A DNA stretch of 64,000 nucleotides. It comes from Anisus vortex (Eukaryota; Mollusca; Gastropoda; Planorbidae). Within the stretch, counting starts at the first letter, position 1; the number at the start of each line of letters is the position of its first letter. The notes beneath the pieces are model-generated. The model saw only the letters and a program-made list of their open reading frames with translations. It did no database searches and was not told the DNA's origin. Location: assembly GCA_949126835.1 (NCBI GenBank), contig OX421495.1, positions 4,108,011 to 4,172,010 on the forward strand. The letters run 5' to 3'. Position numbers and translations under genes: made by a program. Of the stretch, positions 1-12,181 are shown piece after piece.

Positions 1-13
1 ACAATAATAAAGG

Positions 14-118
14 TGCAAAACTAGACTCGAACCACGGATGAGCGTAGGACGCAATAATCTTCTTTATAGAAAGAGCGTCTGTAATATAATATAAAAGGTA
101 AGATAAGGGTCAGGCATG
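14..118 (+). mobile_element. LINE 3'-end fragment (tail family)
   Basis: Degraded copy of a repeat found at least eight times in the window. Its shared block reads 'actagactc..aaccacgga', then 'gcgtaggacgcaataat', then a GC-poor tail ending in 'taagataagg'. Fuller copies (for example 39,040-39,275) encode the last ~35 residues of a non-LTR retrotransposon ORF2, so this is the 3' end of a 5'-truncated LINE. It is cut by the window edge. Confidence 0.6.
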
Positions 119-872
119 ACCTAATGGTATGTGAAGTCTTCATAGCGTGCTTGGACAGATGTTCCTATGTTCCTCAGGGAACCACAAGGTCAAATAATTA
201 TGATAAGAACAGATCATAATACCGATACCCACCCAGAAAAATGTCAATTGCTAACAGTATCAAAGCAAAAGAAACAATTAATTACAAACTACTTCATTCA
301 TTGAAAAGACCTACCCCAAACTAAAAATGTAAAAAACTAAGAGTAATGAAATAATTTTAAAAAATCTAACAAAACATTAGGCTGTTTAATCTTGCAGCTA
401 AGAACAGATCATTATATAGTCTATATGTTTAATGTGATGCACACAAAAAAAAAAAGATTCTTATGGCTTTGTATTAAATATTGTGCTGAGAAAATATTCG
501 AACTGATTTGTGTTTCAATCGTCTGTAAAGAAATGATCTATATTCAAGAGTAGGGATAATAGAGTGAAGTCACCTATCGTCTTTAGAGAGCTCGTAAAAC
601 GAGACACTACACATTACACGTGTAATAAAACTGTTTACATCTACACACACAGTACAGATCCCGTGTAAGGAATATAAAACACAGCACGAATTTATTTGCA
701 CGGTCCTAATAAAGTTTATCAATAGTTGCAGCCATAAATTGTTGATAAAAACTTAAAAGCTTTTTTTTTTATCCATGTCTGTTGTTTTACTGAATACTAG
801 ATTATAGTACTGCGTATAGTAAGTACAGTCCTAAATCTGATTTGTTGAGATCATAATCTACGATACTATTAT
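119..872. other. AT-rich interval, nothing recognised
   Basis: I see no coding sequence, RNA gene or ordered repeat here, only homopolymer A/T runs. Confidence 0.5.
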
Positions 873-873
873 A

Positions 874-1043
874 CCGGGTGTCGGCAACCTATGGCACGCG
901 GAAGGCCTCCGAAAATTGCAATATAAGTTTCTTCTAAAAGAAATAGGAGTACTAGAGCAGGATGACTTTTAGGCTGTTGACACGCTGAATGAATTAGAAA
1001 TAAAAAAATTGGCACAATTTTATGAAAAGGTTTCCGACCCCTG
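874..1043. mobile_element. hAT-like MITE (degraded)
   Basis: The left end reads 'gggtgtcggcaacctatgg' and the right end 'ggtttccgacccctg', which are imperfect inverted termini. This end type (CAGGGGTCGGcAACC...) is common in non-autonomous hAT elements. No clean 8-bp target duplication could be read, and there is no coding capacity. Confidence 0.5.
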
Positions 1044-2913
1044 TTATATATCATTTATTTTATCAACTAACCAGCTTTTTTTTTATCACAGCGATAGAGG
1101 ACATATTTAGTAACTAAATCTAGAGAGTAGGGAAATTGGTTTTTAAAAATGTTACTAAGTAAAAAAAAAATGTGCAAGGATTTCTTCCGGAAGATTAATA
1201 TGTTTAAGAAAAGCGTGTACAGTTTGAAGAAATAATTTAAATTATATTTATGCTCTCTGTTTTAATTCAGGGAACCCATTCTATGCCCGTATGTGACTGG
1301 ATAAGAAATATAACCTATACTGATATGCCCTTGCATTATGGAATCAGAAAAGTGTTGTTGTTTTTTTTTTCTCTCTTTGTCTTTCTGTAATGTTTAAATT
1401 TTGTTGTAATCTACATGAGACTTAAAGGATTTATCAACTCTAAGCCTACCAGCTACCTTGCTATTTAATATTAAATTTATGGAATGTTGCTGTTGTTGTT
1501 TTTTTTTAAATTTAACTCGGACTGGAACTGAAGCGAACTGCGTAGAACGAAAAAATATGATTGGAGTGCATCTGGAAAGAAGCTGAACTAAAATCGAAAA
1601 ATAATTTACTCTGAAATCCTTGTTTAGGTATAAGAATGAACAACATGAACAGCGTTTGAAATATGCAAAAAACTTGATTTAAATACCCGAACAACAAACT
1701 ATCTAATAAGGGGAAATAATAACCGCCGTTGCAAAAGTAGACACAGAAACGCTCTTTGAGAATAAGAAAAGCAAAACTCGGGTATGCTGAAATTTGGAAA
1801 TCAGTAGCATATAAGCATTATAGGTCTGCAGTATCCCAACAATTCCCAACAGCAAGCAGCGGGAATCCGAAGCTGACTGAAAGTAAGGCCAAGTAGTCAC
1901 CACACTGCACGCTTTAACGTCACCCACACAACCCACCAGTACATACAGAAAAAAAACGACAACAGCGCAGGTGAAGAACTTTAGGCTTCTGTTTTTTTAA
2001 AGCCAGCAAACTATTTCAGACTTCGGTACGGCCGAGTAATTATAGTAGTGCCAGGTTCCACAATTTTATAGGCCCATGGCACTTTTAGATTATTGATGAT
2101 CCAAGCACCAACAAAAAAATTTTTTTTTGCTTTGCATTGGGCTGACTTTTTTTTTTTGTTGTTTTACTACCGCGGGAAGCTTCCCATTTTCCCGGAACGA
2201 AAAAGTCCACCATCTGTACGATACCAGGCCAGATTTCTTCTTCCCATTGTGAACTCATAAAAACCCGTTAAAGTGAGACCAAATTTTTTTTTTTTTTTTG
2301 TGCCTCCGTTCTTCGGGCTTCAATTTGCGCCCAACGTCCCCGAAGGTTGTTGCATTTGTAGTCCACTGTAGAGAGAAAGAGAGAGAGAGAGAGAGAGTAC
2401 CCACGAGCGCACAGGTTCATAAATTCCCGCGCACGCCATAAGCAACAACTAAATGATAAAAACCAAAATAAAAGGCGGGGGTGGTGGCCGGGGTGGAGGG
2501 AGGGATTCGGGCGTATTGGGAAGGTTCAAGGCCATGGGGTCACGCTACTAATTCCGCCCTGCATTTAAGTTGCAACGCCCGCAACACGTTTTTGACCTTT
2601 CGTAAAAAGAACAACACAACTAAGTTCTAATCCAACCAAATTTCCAACTGAATTCATATTGTAGCAGGACCTGTCATTTTGTCCCGGTCCCTGTTGAAGT
2701 TCATGTCCCGGAATCATTTAATGAATATGAATTTGTATTCGATTGTCGAATATTGAAATAAAAAGATCATTCATTAAGTGATTTGTTTGCATATTACTTG
2801 GGGTCTACAACAACAAATAGTTGATTTTTTTTTAAATTTCGCTGAAAAGATGTCAGTCAGTAATAACATATTATAATATTAATATATTATAGGTACTGTC
2901 ACATAGTTGAATA
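1044..2913. other. Intergenic, low complexity
   Basis: No gene seen. It holds many T/A homopolymers, a short GA microsatellite near 2371-2398 and a G-rich patch near 2475-2510. Short ORFs on the minus strand at 1512-1936 have no recognisable domain. Confidence 0.5.
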
Positions 2914-2917
2914 TTAA

Positions 2918-2990
2918 CCCTTCCCGTACCGACCTACTTCTATCTATGCTGCCTTAAGTTCCGCTATATACGCGCCCGGGACTGTAAGGG
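2918..2990. mobile_element. 73-bp TTAA-flanked mini-MITE, copy 1
   Basis: A 73-bp unit starts CCCTTCCCGTACC and ends in the near inverse GGGACTGTAAGGG. It is flanked on both sides by TTAA (2914-2917 and 2991-2994). TTAA target duplication with CCCTT ends is the hallmark of piggyBac-type elements. A second copy of the same length is at 44,227-44,299. It is far too short to code. Confidence 0.65.
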
Positions 2991-2994
2991 TTAA

Positions 2995-3655
2995 CGTGAT
3001 TGTGGCCTAATTTTTGTAATCAACGTCAGGATTACCAAAAAGACACCCTCATGTAGTGTGCGTTACAGATGTCTGTGTGTGTGTGTTGTTTGTTGCGTGT
3101 TAAGTAGCGTATTGTGTGTTGGTTTATGGGTGAGGTGTGTGACGGTGAGTCCGTTCCTATGTCAGCGTGTTAGTATTCGGCGAGTACTTATATGTAATAG
3201 TCTGTGATGGTGTCATCAATTGTCAACCCAAAAAAAAAAAGAAATGTATGTATATAATATTCACTAATCTATAATTTAGCTTCTGAAATCACGAAGGATG
3301 TCAAACAGGGATTCTCACACTGCGGCATTTCTACACATGTACGATCTGTGTACGAGAGTGTGTCTGTGGGTGTTGTGCGGAAAGTGAGCCTGCATGGCTT
3401 TGGTATTAAACGCATAGTTTCTGACCTCGTACTTGGGCGTGTTTCTATTTGTGAATCATGTTGTATATGTGTGACTGTATGTTATTTTGTGTAAATGTGC
3501 CTATGTAAATGTATTATGTGTGTGTTTGTAAAAGTGTATGTCTTTTCAGCTAGTTCTAGAATCAATACAGAAAAAAAAAAGCTTTTTATACAATCGTGCA
3601 GCGTCTAGAGACGTGAAGATTCTAACTAGGAAGTAAGACACCAATCTCTATATCG
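2995..3655. other. Intergenic with GT-rich tracts
   Basis: No gene seen. Loose TGTG-rich stretches run from about 3,060 to 3,540. Confidence 0.45.
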
Positions 3656-3662
3656 GGACCAA

Positions 3663-4156
3663 TAGACCAGATAGTCATTAGACCAGATAGTCATTAGACC
3701 AGATAGTCATTAGACCAGATAGTCATTAGACCAGATAGTCATTAGACCAGATAATCATTAGACCAGATAGTCATTAGACCAGATAATCATTAGACCAGAT
3801 AGTCATTAGACCAGATAGTCATTAGACCAGATAGTCATTAGACCAGATAGTCATTAGACCAGATAGTCATTAGACCAGATAGTCATTAGACCAGATAATC
3901 ATTAGGCCAGATAGTCATTAGACCAGATAATCATTAGACCAGATAGTCATTAGACCAGATAGTCATTAGACCAGATAGTCATTAGACCAGATAGTCATTA
4001 GACCAGATAGTCATTAGACCAGATAGTCATTAGACCAGATAATCATTAGACCAGATAGTCATTAGACCAGATAATCATTAGACCAGATAGTCATTAGACC
4101 AGATAGTCATTAGACCAAATAGTCAATAGACCAGATAGTCATTAGACCAGATAGTT
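3663..4156. repeat. 16-bp minisatellite, ~31 copies
   Basis: Near-perfect tandem array of 'agaccagatagtcatt'. The commonest variant has 'ataatc' in place of 'atagtc', and these variants recur in patches, which suggests multi-unit duplications. A 16-bp unit is not a multiple of 3. Confidence 0.95.
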
Positions 4157-4157
4157 A

Positions 4158-5184
4158 TTTTCTGTACGAGTCAGGGCCTTGATAAACGTGTGTTTATGGG
4201 GGTCACACAAACGTCCCCAGTGTTAGAACCCTTATGGTTTACTTTTTTTTTATTAGCAAATAGTATTCTAATATTCAAGTTAAGGTTTCACATTAGAACC
4301 TGGTTTAAGTGTAAATCTATTTGACACATTGTCTTCTGTATGGCCATAATGGTTAGGGCTTACCAAATAAAAAACGTCAAATATTATTGTTGAGTTAATT
4401 TTTAGTATCATGGTAGTAGGGACGTTTATATATTTTCATCTCGAAATTTTGCTGCTAACTAACCAGTTTTTAAATATTTTTGTTGGTAAATCAAAGCAGT
4501 TGGGGACAACATTATCAAAAAATCCAAAAGATGAGGGGAGGGGGGGGGGGCTAAAATAGTTAAATAAAACGAAGTGGCTATTCGGACTTAGGTATAGACA
4601 GTTAGTATCAGTTAGTTTATATAGAATAGGGATAGATTTGGCGTTTTCTGGGTTATTTTTTTAAAAATCAAATATGGTAAGAATTATGGTATATTTTGTG
4701 TTTTTTTTCCCCCATCTTTTCAATAATTTTTAGATGGGTTCTAAGAAATTTCGACTGAAGCTGGGTCCGAATAGCTATTTGATTCTTAAGGGAACCGTGT
4801 CCGAATAGCCGCAGCCTAAATAAAATGCTAACAATGATATAACTTTTCTTTTTAAAAAAAATTATGGTTATGTTGTTTCTTGTTTTTTTTACTATCAATA
4901 TTTCAACAAAGGGATAAAATGATTAGGGCTCCTACATTTACTTATAAAAAAAAACATAAAACAAAATATGACCTGAAAAATCCTAAGACATAAATCAACA
5001 GGGTTGGCAACAGTGATCCAACTGAACATTGAAAAAACAATTATAGTCGGCAAACAATGCAAAAAGAAATATTGACCCAAGAAACTGAAGAAACGTATGA
5101 AAGCAACTCGCCCTTCATAAAAACACTTCAACCCTACATGTGCACACGGAATTGGACCTATTGTTTATCTAGTATGGACTATTA
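4158..5184. other. AT-rich interval, nothing recognised
   Basis: No gene or structured repeat recognised. Short ORFs at 4,668-5,131 (minus) are compositionally ordinary AT-rich frames. Confidence 0.45.
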
Positions 5185-5540
5185 TCAATTATTTATAAAT
5201 GTACATGTTACACCGTGGACATCAGTAATAATCTTATATGACAGTATTTTAACATGGACAACGCTCAATGATTTTTTCCATGACCCTATTATCATAATAT
5301 CTACAACGGTCAATAATTTATCGTATTGACAAAAATCAGTCATTTTTTTTAAAGACAGCATTACAGCAAGGACAAATGTCATTTCACATGACGCTATGAT
5401 CACGTGGACAATAATCAGACAATAATATACGGATTTCGGAAAACGGTAAACTATTTCTTATGAAAATATTACCAGATGGACAGCCGTCAGTAACTTCCCA
5501 TGAAATACACACTGGAAGGAAGGACATGACATGGAATCGA
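5185..5540. repeat. Degenerate ~45-50-bp tandem repeat
   Basis: Repeated phrases of the form 'gtggaca..agtaataat..atgaca.tatt' and 'tggacaacgctcaatgat..catgaccctattatc' recur about seven times with many substitutions. It reads as an old, decayed minisatellite. The overlapping plus and minus ORFs here are side effects of the repeat. Confidence 0.5.
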
Positions 5541-7765
5541 CTACTAAAGCAGTGCCGTAGTTAGCATCACAAATAATTGTCCCTATACTCTTGCCAAGCA
5601 GTACACTTTTGCCCCGAATCAAAGCACGCTGTACCAACGTTAAAACGAATTCGATTATAATCAACCAAACACCATCGCTGTGATTGTACCCCCAGCGTCA
5701 CCGTGCGACTATTCTCACGTTAATTGCACACAAGTTGAGGAAATAATTTAAAAAAAATTAAATCCTTCTAATGGTGAAATAGATCAACAATTGTTGTGTT
5801 TAAACAACAATTAAAATTTGGCACTAACCACTATATTAAACGCTGTAGTAGTTTTTTTTATTATTTTTTTAAATATACTTCCTACCGTGTAGTAACGAAA
5901 GATTCACATTATACACACTTATACGAAAAACACATTTGAAAGTCTCCCATTGAAAACTGCACGACAATGTGATGTGTGCTATCGAAGGCGAAACAGAGCC
6001 GTGTCAATAGTGACACACACACCCGCACGCACGCACGCACGCGCGCAACACGAAAGAAACACCTAATGTGCAAACACTCAAATATTCACTTGGAAATCGA
6101 AATGAGGAATTGGTTTGAAGGGGTCACACAGACACACACACAAACGCAAAATCCATACGTAGGTCCAAACTTGATTCAACCAAATTCAACTACAGATCAC
6201 ACAACATTGAAAAGGGCTAAAATATATTTTAAAAAATTACTACACATGGTGATTTTGGTATTTCCACTTTTTGAAAAAACGGGGGCCGTTCTGTCTCCAC
6301 TATCTTCTCGCTTTAAAACTACACAAGACCGCTGAAGTTTTTTTTAATGAAAAAAAAAAAGAAGTCATATCTATTAACAAATGGGCTATCTCTCAATAAC
6401 TGACTTTGAAAAAAAAACATAGAACTAAAAAAAAAGGCTTGACAAATACTAGCCATGTTGGGTTTTTTGTTGTTTAAGTCTTAGCCTCTATCACCCAAAA
6501 AAAACCTCTCTTCACCGTCAGAGTAGAACCAATAATCCTACAGCGTTGTGTTATCTTCAGCGGCGGCATACATATTGTGGGTTATTGATAGCATTCATTG
6601 AGCATAGTCAAGGTGGACATGGGTTGTTGCGGTGGCAATATAAAGTAACTTTAATTATTTCATTCATCGATGGTGATGGAAGTCTGAAAAAATAAAGTTG
6701 TTATTTTTGTCTGAAAACCATAAAGAAGGTTGTTTTTAAACCCATGAAAGGGAAAGTACTTATTATTCAATTCGGTTTGGACAGCGGCCGCCTTAAGTCA
6801 ATAAGAGCCACAACATACATACTCTCCCTTTCTCTTTTCTTGCCCGCCAAGCCGCTAACACAATGTGTTTATCTTTCGGGGAGAGGGAGAAAAAAAGAGG
6901 AACCCCCATGGCGCGTCCGACGCTGAGCCCCCTTGTGTACCTTGCGCAAACTGGTGTAGGGTCACATGACTTTGTCTCCCTCTCTAGACGACGGGGTGTC
7001 CTCGGCCAACCCCTCCCTCCGGTACTTATCTGGTGGAGAGATAGACGGGGAAGGGGTGGGGTAGAAGGGTAGAAGGAGGTGGGGGAGGGAGGGACAGGGG
7101 GAGGGAGGGGGCTGTATATCTGTCAGTTTCTCAGCGTGTTTGCCAGTCTGCTTATCTCGGAGGTCGGACTAGTTAGACTGCACATTATGACTGTTTTCAC
7201 TGCCACCGTTGGACACACCGAAGGATTTAAACACACCTTGAAAGGTGTTTAGGTTTTTCAACTTCTAAATTCTTGGTTGATTAGGTTAACAGCTTTTTGG
7301 TTGTTGTTGTTTTTTCTACTTTCTCTAAAAGATCATTTTAAAATTAATAATGCTTAAAGCATTGACTTCTACCTTGGAAATACAAAACATTGATGGAATA
7401 CAATACACAACGACGCTAAGATCATGAGATTAAAAACGATCTTCTTCTTTCTCAATGTGCACGGACAAATTGATTTAAATTCTTTAGTCTTCTCATGTGG
7501 CTTACGGACCTGGAATGGGTTGCTTGAACTCTTCATAAAATCAAACCCTCTGTTGTTGCTATTGCTTCACTGTTTGTAAATTTAGTCCAATGCACCATTA
7601 CGATTACAATTCAATAAACAGATCAGTCAAGCAGAATAAAAAAATCTATATTTACATACAACAACAAAAACATATTGTATTCATACCCTCTCCACCCCCT
7701 TTTATTGTTATTTGTTGTTATTTTAATTGGACGTGGAGATGCCTCCGTACAATTTTTAAACATCT
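5541..7765. other. Intergenic, microsatellite-bearing
   Basis: No supported gene. A short CA/CGCA microsatellite lies at about 6,013-6,047, and G-rich purine tracts lie at 6,880-6,905 and 7,045-7,110. Small ORFs at 5,976-6,335, 6,744-7,072 and 7,590-7,884 lack recognisable domains. Confidence 0.45.
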
Positions 7766-7779
7766 CCTACAAAGATCAC

Positions 7780-8005
7780 ACCCGTCGGACCAAATTGATC
7801 ATAGAAGTTCACCAGTTTCTTTGGCCACGGCATCCTAAGGGATGTGTGGCCAGCACAATGCCCAGCCGTCTTTACTTCAACTAATGTCAGGTACCCATCA
7901 GAACTAGGTAGACTCAGGGAGCACCCTCGAGTCCCGAGAAAGAATGCTAGCCTTGGCCAGGATTCGAACCCAGGACCTTCACACTGCCGCTCGGTCACCG
8001 TGCTA
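7780..8005 (-). mobile_element. tRNA-derived SINE, copy 1
   Basis: On the minus strand it opens with a tRNA-like head: A-box-like 'accgagcggc' and a good B box 'ggttcgaatcc'. A conserved body follows ('ctgatgggtacctgac-ttagttg', 'gccgtggcca.agaaactgg') and it ends near 'gaccaaattgatc'. The same body recurs at seven other loci. The head resembles long-variable-arm tRNAs (Ser/Leu style), and the family is Pol III-type by inference. Confidence 0.8.
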
Positions 8006-8026
8006 CATTAAACACAAAAGCTTAGA

Positions 8027-8187
8027 AGTACTTTTTTGCGAGTGGCATCCGGACAAGGAGTGGGTTGCCTGAACAAACCAGGAAAACCAATAACTTTTAT
8101 ATCTTGTAAAAAACGAATCAAAATGCAAGACTAGACTCAAACCACGGATAAGCGTAGGACACAATAATCGTCTGTAATAAAGGGGCT
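8027..8187 (+). mobile_element. LINE 3'-end fragment (tail family)
   Basis: Carries the family block: 'gcgagtggcatccgg', 'gtgggttgcctgaacaaacc', then 'actagactc' and 'aagcgtaggac'. It is equivalent to the coding tail at 39,095-39,200 but frame-damaged. It follows the SINE at 7,780-8,005 after only ~20 bp. Confidence 0.65.
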
Positions 8188-8457
8188 TCCCTCTGTTATA
8201 GGTGCCTGAATAACTGCGCCCCGGATTATCTTCGCTCTTGCATGGAGCTCTACACCCAGTCCCGCCCACTTCGTTCGGCATCTGACGCGCTTACTCTGCG
8301 GATCCCTCGTGTGAGGCTAGTGTCCGCTGGCGAACGTTCATTTTCCTACGCAGGACCGTCCGCTTGGAATCACCTCCCACTACAGCTTCGCCAGAGCCCT
8401 AGCTATGACACCTTCAGGAGCCGGCTGAAGACTCACCTATTTCGTCAGCAGAATTAG
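8188..8457 (+). pseudogene. LINE ORF2 C-terminal fragment
   Basis: An open frame ends at the stop at 8,455-8,457. It encodes the end of a non-LTR retrotransposon reverse-transcriptase protein: 'RCLNNCAPDYLRS' (like the usual KCLNG-APxYL), then 'GPSAWNHLPLQLRQSPS', then 'FRSRLKTHLF'. This W-N-x-LP ... F-K/R-x-LK-x-x-LF ending is typical of CR1/L2/Jockey-type ORF2. It is a 5'-truncated dead copy of a different LINE from the tail family next to it. Confidence 0.75.
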
Positions 8458-8870
8458 CGTATTACTATATATTTCGTTGTCTGTCCAGGCCCCACAAGAG
8501 GGGGGTACAGCCGGTACGCCCAACCGGGGCCCACGAGAGTTTAGGGGGGCCCATGAAGCCCATGAATATTAAAATTTAAAATGAAATTGGCAATTACGCA
8601 AGTATTTTTTAATTATTGCTATTAAGCTAAGAGGAGATGTCCCAAAACGTTCTACAATCTCACGTGGCGCTGGGGGCCCTTAATTTTGATATTCTTTGAA
8701 TGTGTACTTGAACATTTTGTTAAATATGCAATGAAATCCTTAAGTTTTAATATAGGGCCCAATTATTTCCGATAGCATTTAGGATCTTAGTTTTCGTCCT
8801 GATTCGTCTGCCTGCGCTGCTGTTGTTGGTAATGTGGAGGAGTGCTGTCAAATAGTTAAGGCATGAATGG
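8458..8870. other. Unassigned GC-rich then AT-rich stretch
   Basis: 'ggccccacaag...ggggcccacgag' near 8,488-8,555 looks like repeat DNA, but I cannot name the family. No gene seen. Confidence 0.35.
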
Positions 8871-8871
8871 C

Positions 8872-9665
8872 TGCTAACAACTTAAATTAAATGATGACAA
8901 TACAGAGGCAATTATCTGTGGTTCTGATGTCAGTCTTATGAAAAATAGCTATTACTACGATCAAGGTTGGGGCTTCCGAGATATCGTTGTCCAACACGGG
9001 TAGAGACCTTGGCCTTTTTATTGATAATAAAATATCAATGGTTCCACATAACAGTGCTGTGTTTAAAGCTTGTTCGTCTCATCTACGCACCCTGGGTCAG
9101 CTGCGACCTCAACTCAATTGAAGGACGGCCAACGCCGTAGCAGTCTCTCTTATCCAGTCAAGGTTGGATTACAGCAATGGTTGCATGTGGGGTTGGCCCC
9201 AGAACCAGCTGCAGAGATTACAGAGAGTGCAGAACACCTCGGCGCGCATTGTTTCGGGGGTGAGGAGGCAAGATCATATCTCCCCGACACTGAGGGATTT
9301 CCACTGGCTCCCGGTGATAAAGCGAATAGAGCACAAAATTATGTCCAAGTACCTGGAAGTGCGCTCATTTGAATCAGTTGTGCCTTCTTTATGGAACAAT
9401 TTACCTCAGACCAGTGGCGTAGCTAGGGGAGGGGGAGGGAGGGTCCAAATTCATAAATCCGCCCGGGCCCCTACTTGAGGGGGGCCCCATTGGAGTGTCC
9501 AAATTGTTTATGTCATAATGTCGAATGTCAAAATGCAGGGGCCCCTAAAGAGGCCAAGCGCCCCGGGCCCCCGAATCCCTTGCAACGGCACTGCCTCAGA
9601 CACTGAGAGAATCTGGGACAAAGAGAATCTTTAAAAAGAACTTGAAGACCTATCTCTTTGGCTAA
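8872..9665 (+). pseudogene. LINE (CR1/L2-like) ORF2 3' part, interrupted
   Basis: Broken reading frames spell the end of a reverse transcriptase and its C-terminal region: 'LKLNDDNTEAI', 'DLGLFIDNKISM', 'SRLDYSNGCMWG', 'LQRLQRVQNTSARI', 'DFHWLPVIKRIEHK', 'SLWNNLPQT', and after the inserted MITE 'KNLKTYLFG' then a stop at 9,663-9,665. These match the conserved order of CR1/L2-type ORF2. There is at least one frameshift near 9,120, plus the 182-bp insertion at 9,412-9,593. About 90 bp of probable 3' UTR follows. Confidence 0.8.
9412..9593. mobile_element. 182-bp hAT-type MITE inside LINE
   Basis: Termini are CAGTGGCGTAGC at the left and, read inverted, CAGTGCCGTTGC at the right. It is flanked by a perfect 8-bp target duplication CCTCAGAC (9,404-9,411 and 9,594-9,601). 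Removing it restores the LINE frame across LPQT|LRES. CAGTG ends plus an 8-bp duplication are diagnostic of the hAT superfamily. Non-coding. Confidence 0.85.
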
Positions 9666-9666
9666 T

Positions 9667-10014
9667 ACATCTGCCACTGCAAATCAAACCCAGAGCGCAA
9701 TAAGCATGCTAATTTAATAGCATGGATAGAAGCACTATAGGAAATGCCCATTCTTATCTTATCTTCTTCTCTTTTTTATTATTTTTCTCCAGGACGATTA
9801 CATATATAGACCTATAAGCCTTAAAGGCTTACAGTTGTCCTTGTTAGCTTAGTAATCTAGGCCTACATACTCTATGTCGCTGCATACTAGTACGGCAGTC
9901 AAAGCTAGTTAGTCGATTCTTTTACACTTTAATTAATGATCTCCTGTGCGGTAGCCACGAGGGGAGGTTGAAGTAATCATAATTTTAAACAAATGTAAAT
10001 ACACATTATTCAGT
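9667..10014. other. LINE 3' UTR remnant and unassigned DNA
   Basis: The first ~90 bp continue the LINE 3' end. The rest shows no gene. Confidence 0.4.
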
Positions 10015-11043
10015 TGCAGCCTCAAGAGGTGGAAAATACTGTCAAAGCTTCATGGCATTTCTAGCACAATATGGTCAGATGGAATTGAAAATGTAAAACA
10101 ATTTGTAGCTCATCGACCAGGGGTTGAGTTGGCTATGGAAGACCTGTTAAGGCTGAATCTTACTCCGAAAACCAGAAACGAAATTCATGAAATGTATATG
10201 TTATGTCGGTTCTTTCACTTGCATTATAATGTCAGTCGTTTGGCACAGTATACTAGTCTCTTTTGGCTTCTGCAACAAAGTCATTCAAGCTTGTGATGCG
10301 ACTATAGATATGGAAGTTGCAAACATAGAAAGCTTATAATATGCACAACTAGGGGCTTTGCGAAACAGTTGGAAAGCAATGTGGAATGAAGCTAAGCTTG
10401 TTAAATCCCTCCTGCAGATAGAAGTACAATAGTTTAGGAACAGCAATACAACTGCCAGTAAAAAAAACAAGATTCCATGACGAGGATATATACACCTGAT
10501 GAAAATGTGAATGAGATGAACGAAACAGAAGAATGCCATGAGGAAGCCCACTTTCGAAAACACATTATTTTATGTTGTATTGGATAATGACATAGTGTTA
10601 TTGGAGGGCTTACAGTTTACAGTTCGGTTCAATTCAGTCAAAGATATTTCTAACACATTCAGCTTTCTTTGGAACTGCCAAAAGATGTCAGAAGAAGACT
10701 TGAAGTATAAAGTTACTAAGTTAACAGAAAAGTAAGCTTATTATAATATCATAAGTTGTGAAGACTTTCTTCAGGAAATAATTCAACTAACAATGGTTCA
10801 CAATGCAAATGTTGGTAAAGAACAGTTGGGTGCATTGGAATTAAATGTTTTGGCAAATTCCAAATTAGAAAATATTTTTCATAACATAAGTGTCAGTTCG
10901 AGGATGTTTCTTACATCACTAGTCCAGTAGCATTAGCAGAGAGGAGCTTCAGTAAACTTAAGCTCATCAAAAATTGCATTAGGTCCACCATGAGTCAGGA
11001 TCGCCTGCACAACTTGGCTAGGCTCAGTATTGCAAGACAATAA
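10015..11043 (+). pseudogene. hAT-superfamily (ZMYM1-like) transposase remnant
   Basis: Conceptual pieces in several frames belong to one protein: 'WSDGIENVKQFVAHRPGVEL' and 'LTPKTRNEIHEMY' (frame open 10,015-10,296), 'DATIDMEVANIES', 'DENVNEMNETEECHEEAHF', an ORF at 10,538-10,735 with 'FENTLFYVVLD', 'SFLWNCQKMSEEDL', then 'FLQEIIQLTMVH', 'EQLGALEL' and the C-terminal 'LAERSFSKLKLIKN', 'MSQDRLHNLARLSI' and a stop. The final block is the hAT dimerisation region as seen in ZMYM1-like/DUF4371 transposases. Multiple stops and frameshifts make it non-functional, and the N-terminal zinc finger is missing. Confidence 0.75.
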
Positions 11044-11477
11044 ACTTTGACACAATAATTCGCAGTTTTGCCAAGAAAAAGGCACGCAATTTAAGTTAGC
11101 CCTGTTTTAATAAAACTAGTCTTTTTCTTCTCTTTCTTATCATTCATGTAGGCCTTTTGATGTATTTTCTGTTGACTATTTCTTTTCACCAAACAGTAAG
11201 CATTCAAAAGATGAATGATTTGGGTATATTTTTGTAAATAATTAGATCAATTCGGATCAATAATGAAGCGGAGGACCAATTAGATCTACAACAATTTAAC
11301 AAAGAATATTTGATTAATGTATTTTTGTAATAGACCTGTAAGGCTATGATTGAAATTATTACACTCTAATGGTAAATGGTTACACTTATGGCAGTTTCAC
11401 AAAATGATCCACAGACCTTTTGAAAAGATTCCTGATTTTTCAAACGTATGTAATACAAATCTCGTACCGGCATCTTT
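11044..11477. other. AT-rich interval, nothing recognised
   Basis: No gene or ordered repeat seen downstream of the transposase remnant. Confidence 0.4.
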
Positions 11478-11597
11478 TTTTTCTCTCGAGGGCCCTGTGC
11501 CTGTCTGTATTCTGTAACTGTCGTCTGCGCATAGAACTGTCACCAACGGGATATGCGCTATATAAGCACCGTTATTATTTATTTATTTATTTATGTT
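11478..11597 (+). mobile_element. CR1/L2-type LINE 3' tail
   Basis: 'ctgtgcctgtctgtattctg' leads to 'gggatatgcgctatataagc', then 'accgttattatt' and (ATTT)n. A tail of 'gcgctatataa' plus a short microsatellite is the usual 3' end of CR1/L2-like LINEs. Only the tail remains. Confidence 0.6.
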
Positions 11598-12175
11598 TGT
11601 AACATATATATGCTAGATTATATGCTACAGGCACCTTTCTACGAAAAGGTTTGCGTTCTACCATTATTCTACACTTCAATTAACAGTGGTTTAAAAAAAA
11701 AAAAACATCTCCGGGTCAGGCAGAGCAGAAGGACAACCGGAACTCATCAAACCAATGTTGTCCTCACAAGACAATACCAACAGACAAACAGACAAACTAA
11801 TAAGGTCCTACCAGCGCGCTTGACTAAAACAAGGGGATGTGAAACTACAAACAAAACAAAAAACGGATTTCAGCCGTAAAACCAAAAATGGCGGATAAAG
11901 CTCCATCCGCAAGTCAATCGGTATTTTTTTTTGTTGACCTTTGAACTTGCGGCGGTTCAATAAAGGGTGATTAGAAAAGCTTAAAAGTAACAAACGCAAA
12001 TAACAGGGAAAGATGTCCTCCTATTTCAAACGTTTAAATCCTTTGTTCACTGTAAAATTCTTTGTATGGACGACAATATTATTATTATTCCACAATTCCT
12101 CTAAAAAATTAACGAAAGAGTCTTCTTTTTTAAGCATTCACAATATACAATTCTACAACGTAAGTTAAAACAAAA
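11598..12175. other. Intergenic, nothing recognised
   Basis: No supported gene. ORFs at 11,553-11,999 have no recognisable domain. Confidence 0.4.
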
Positions 12176-12181
12176 GGAGAA

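Noticed and set aside
3663..4156. CRISPR-like regular repeats
   Set aside because: There are no unique spacers. It is a head-to-tail 16-bp minisatellite in eukaryotic DNA. The same applies to the other arrays.
7780..8005. tRNA genes at the B-box-bearing heads (also 14.6, 45.5, 56.8 and 61.8 kb)
   Set aside because: Each head is fused to the same SINE body, lacks a full cloverleaf and recurs as a repeat family.
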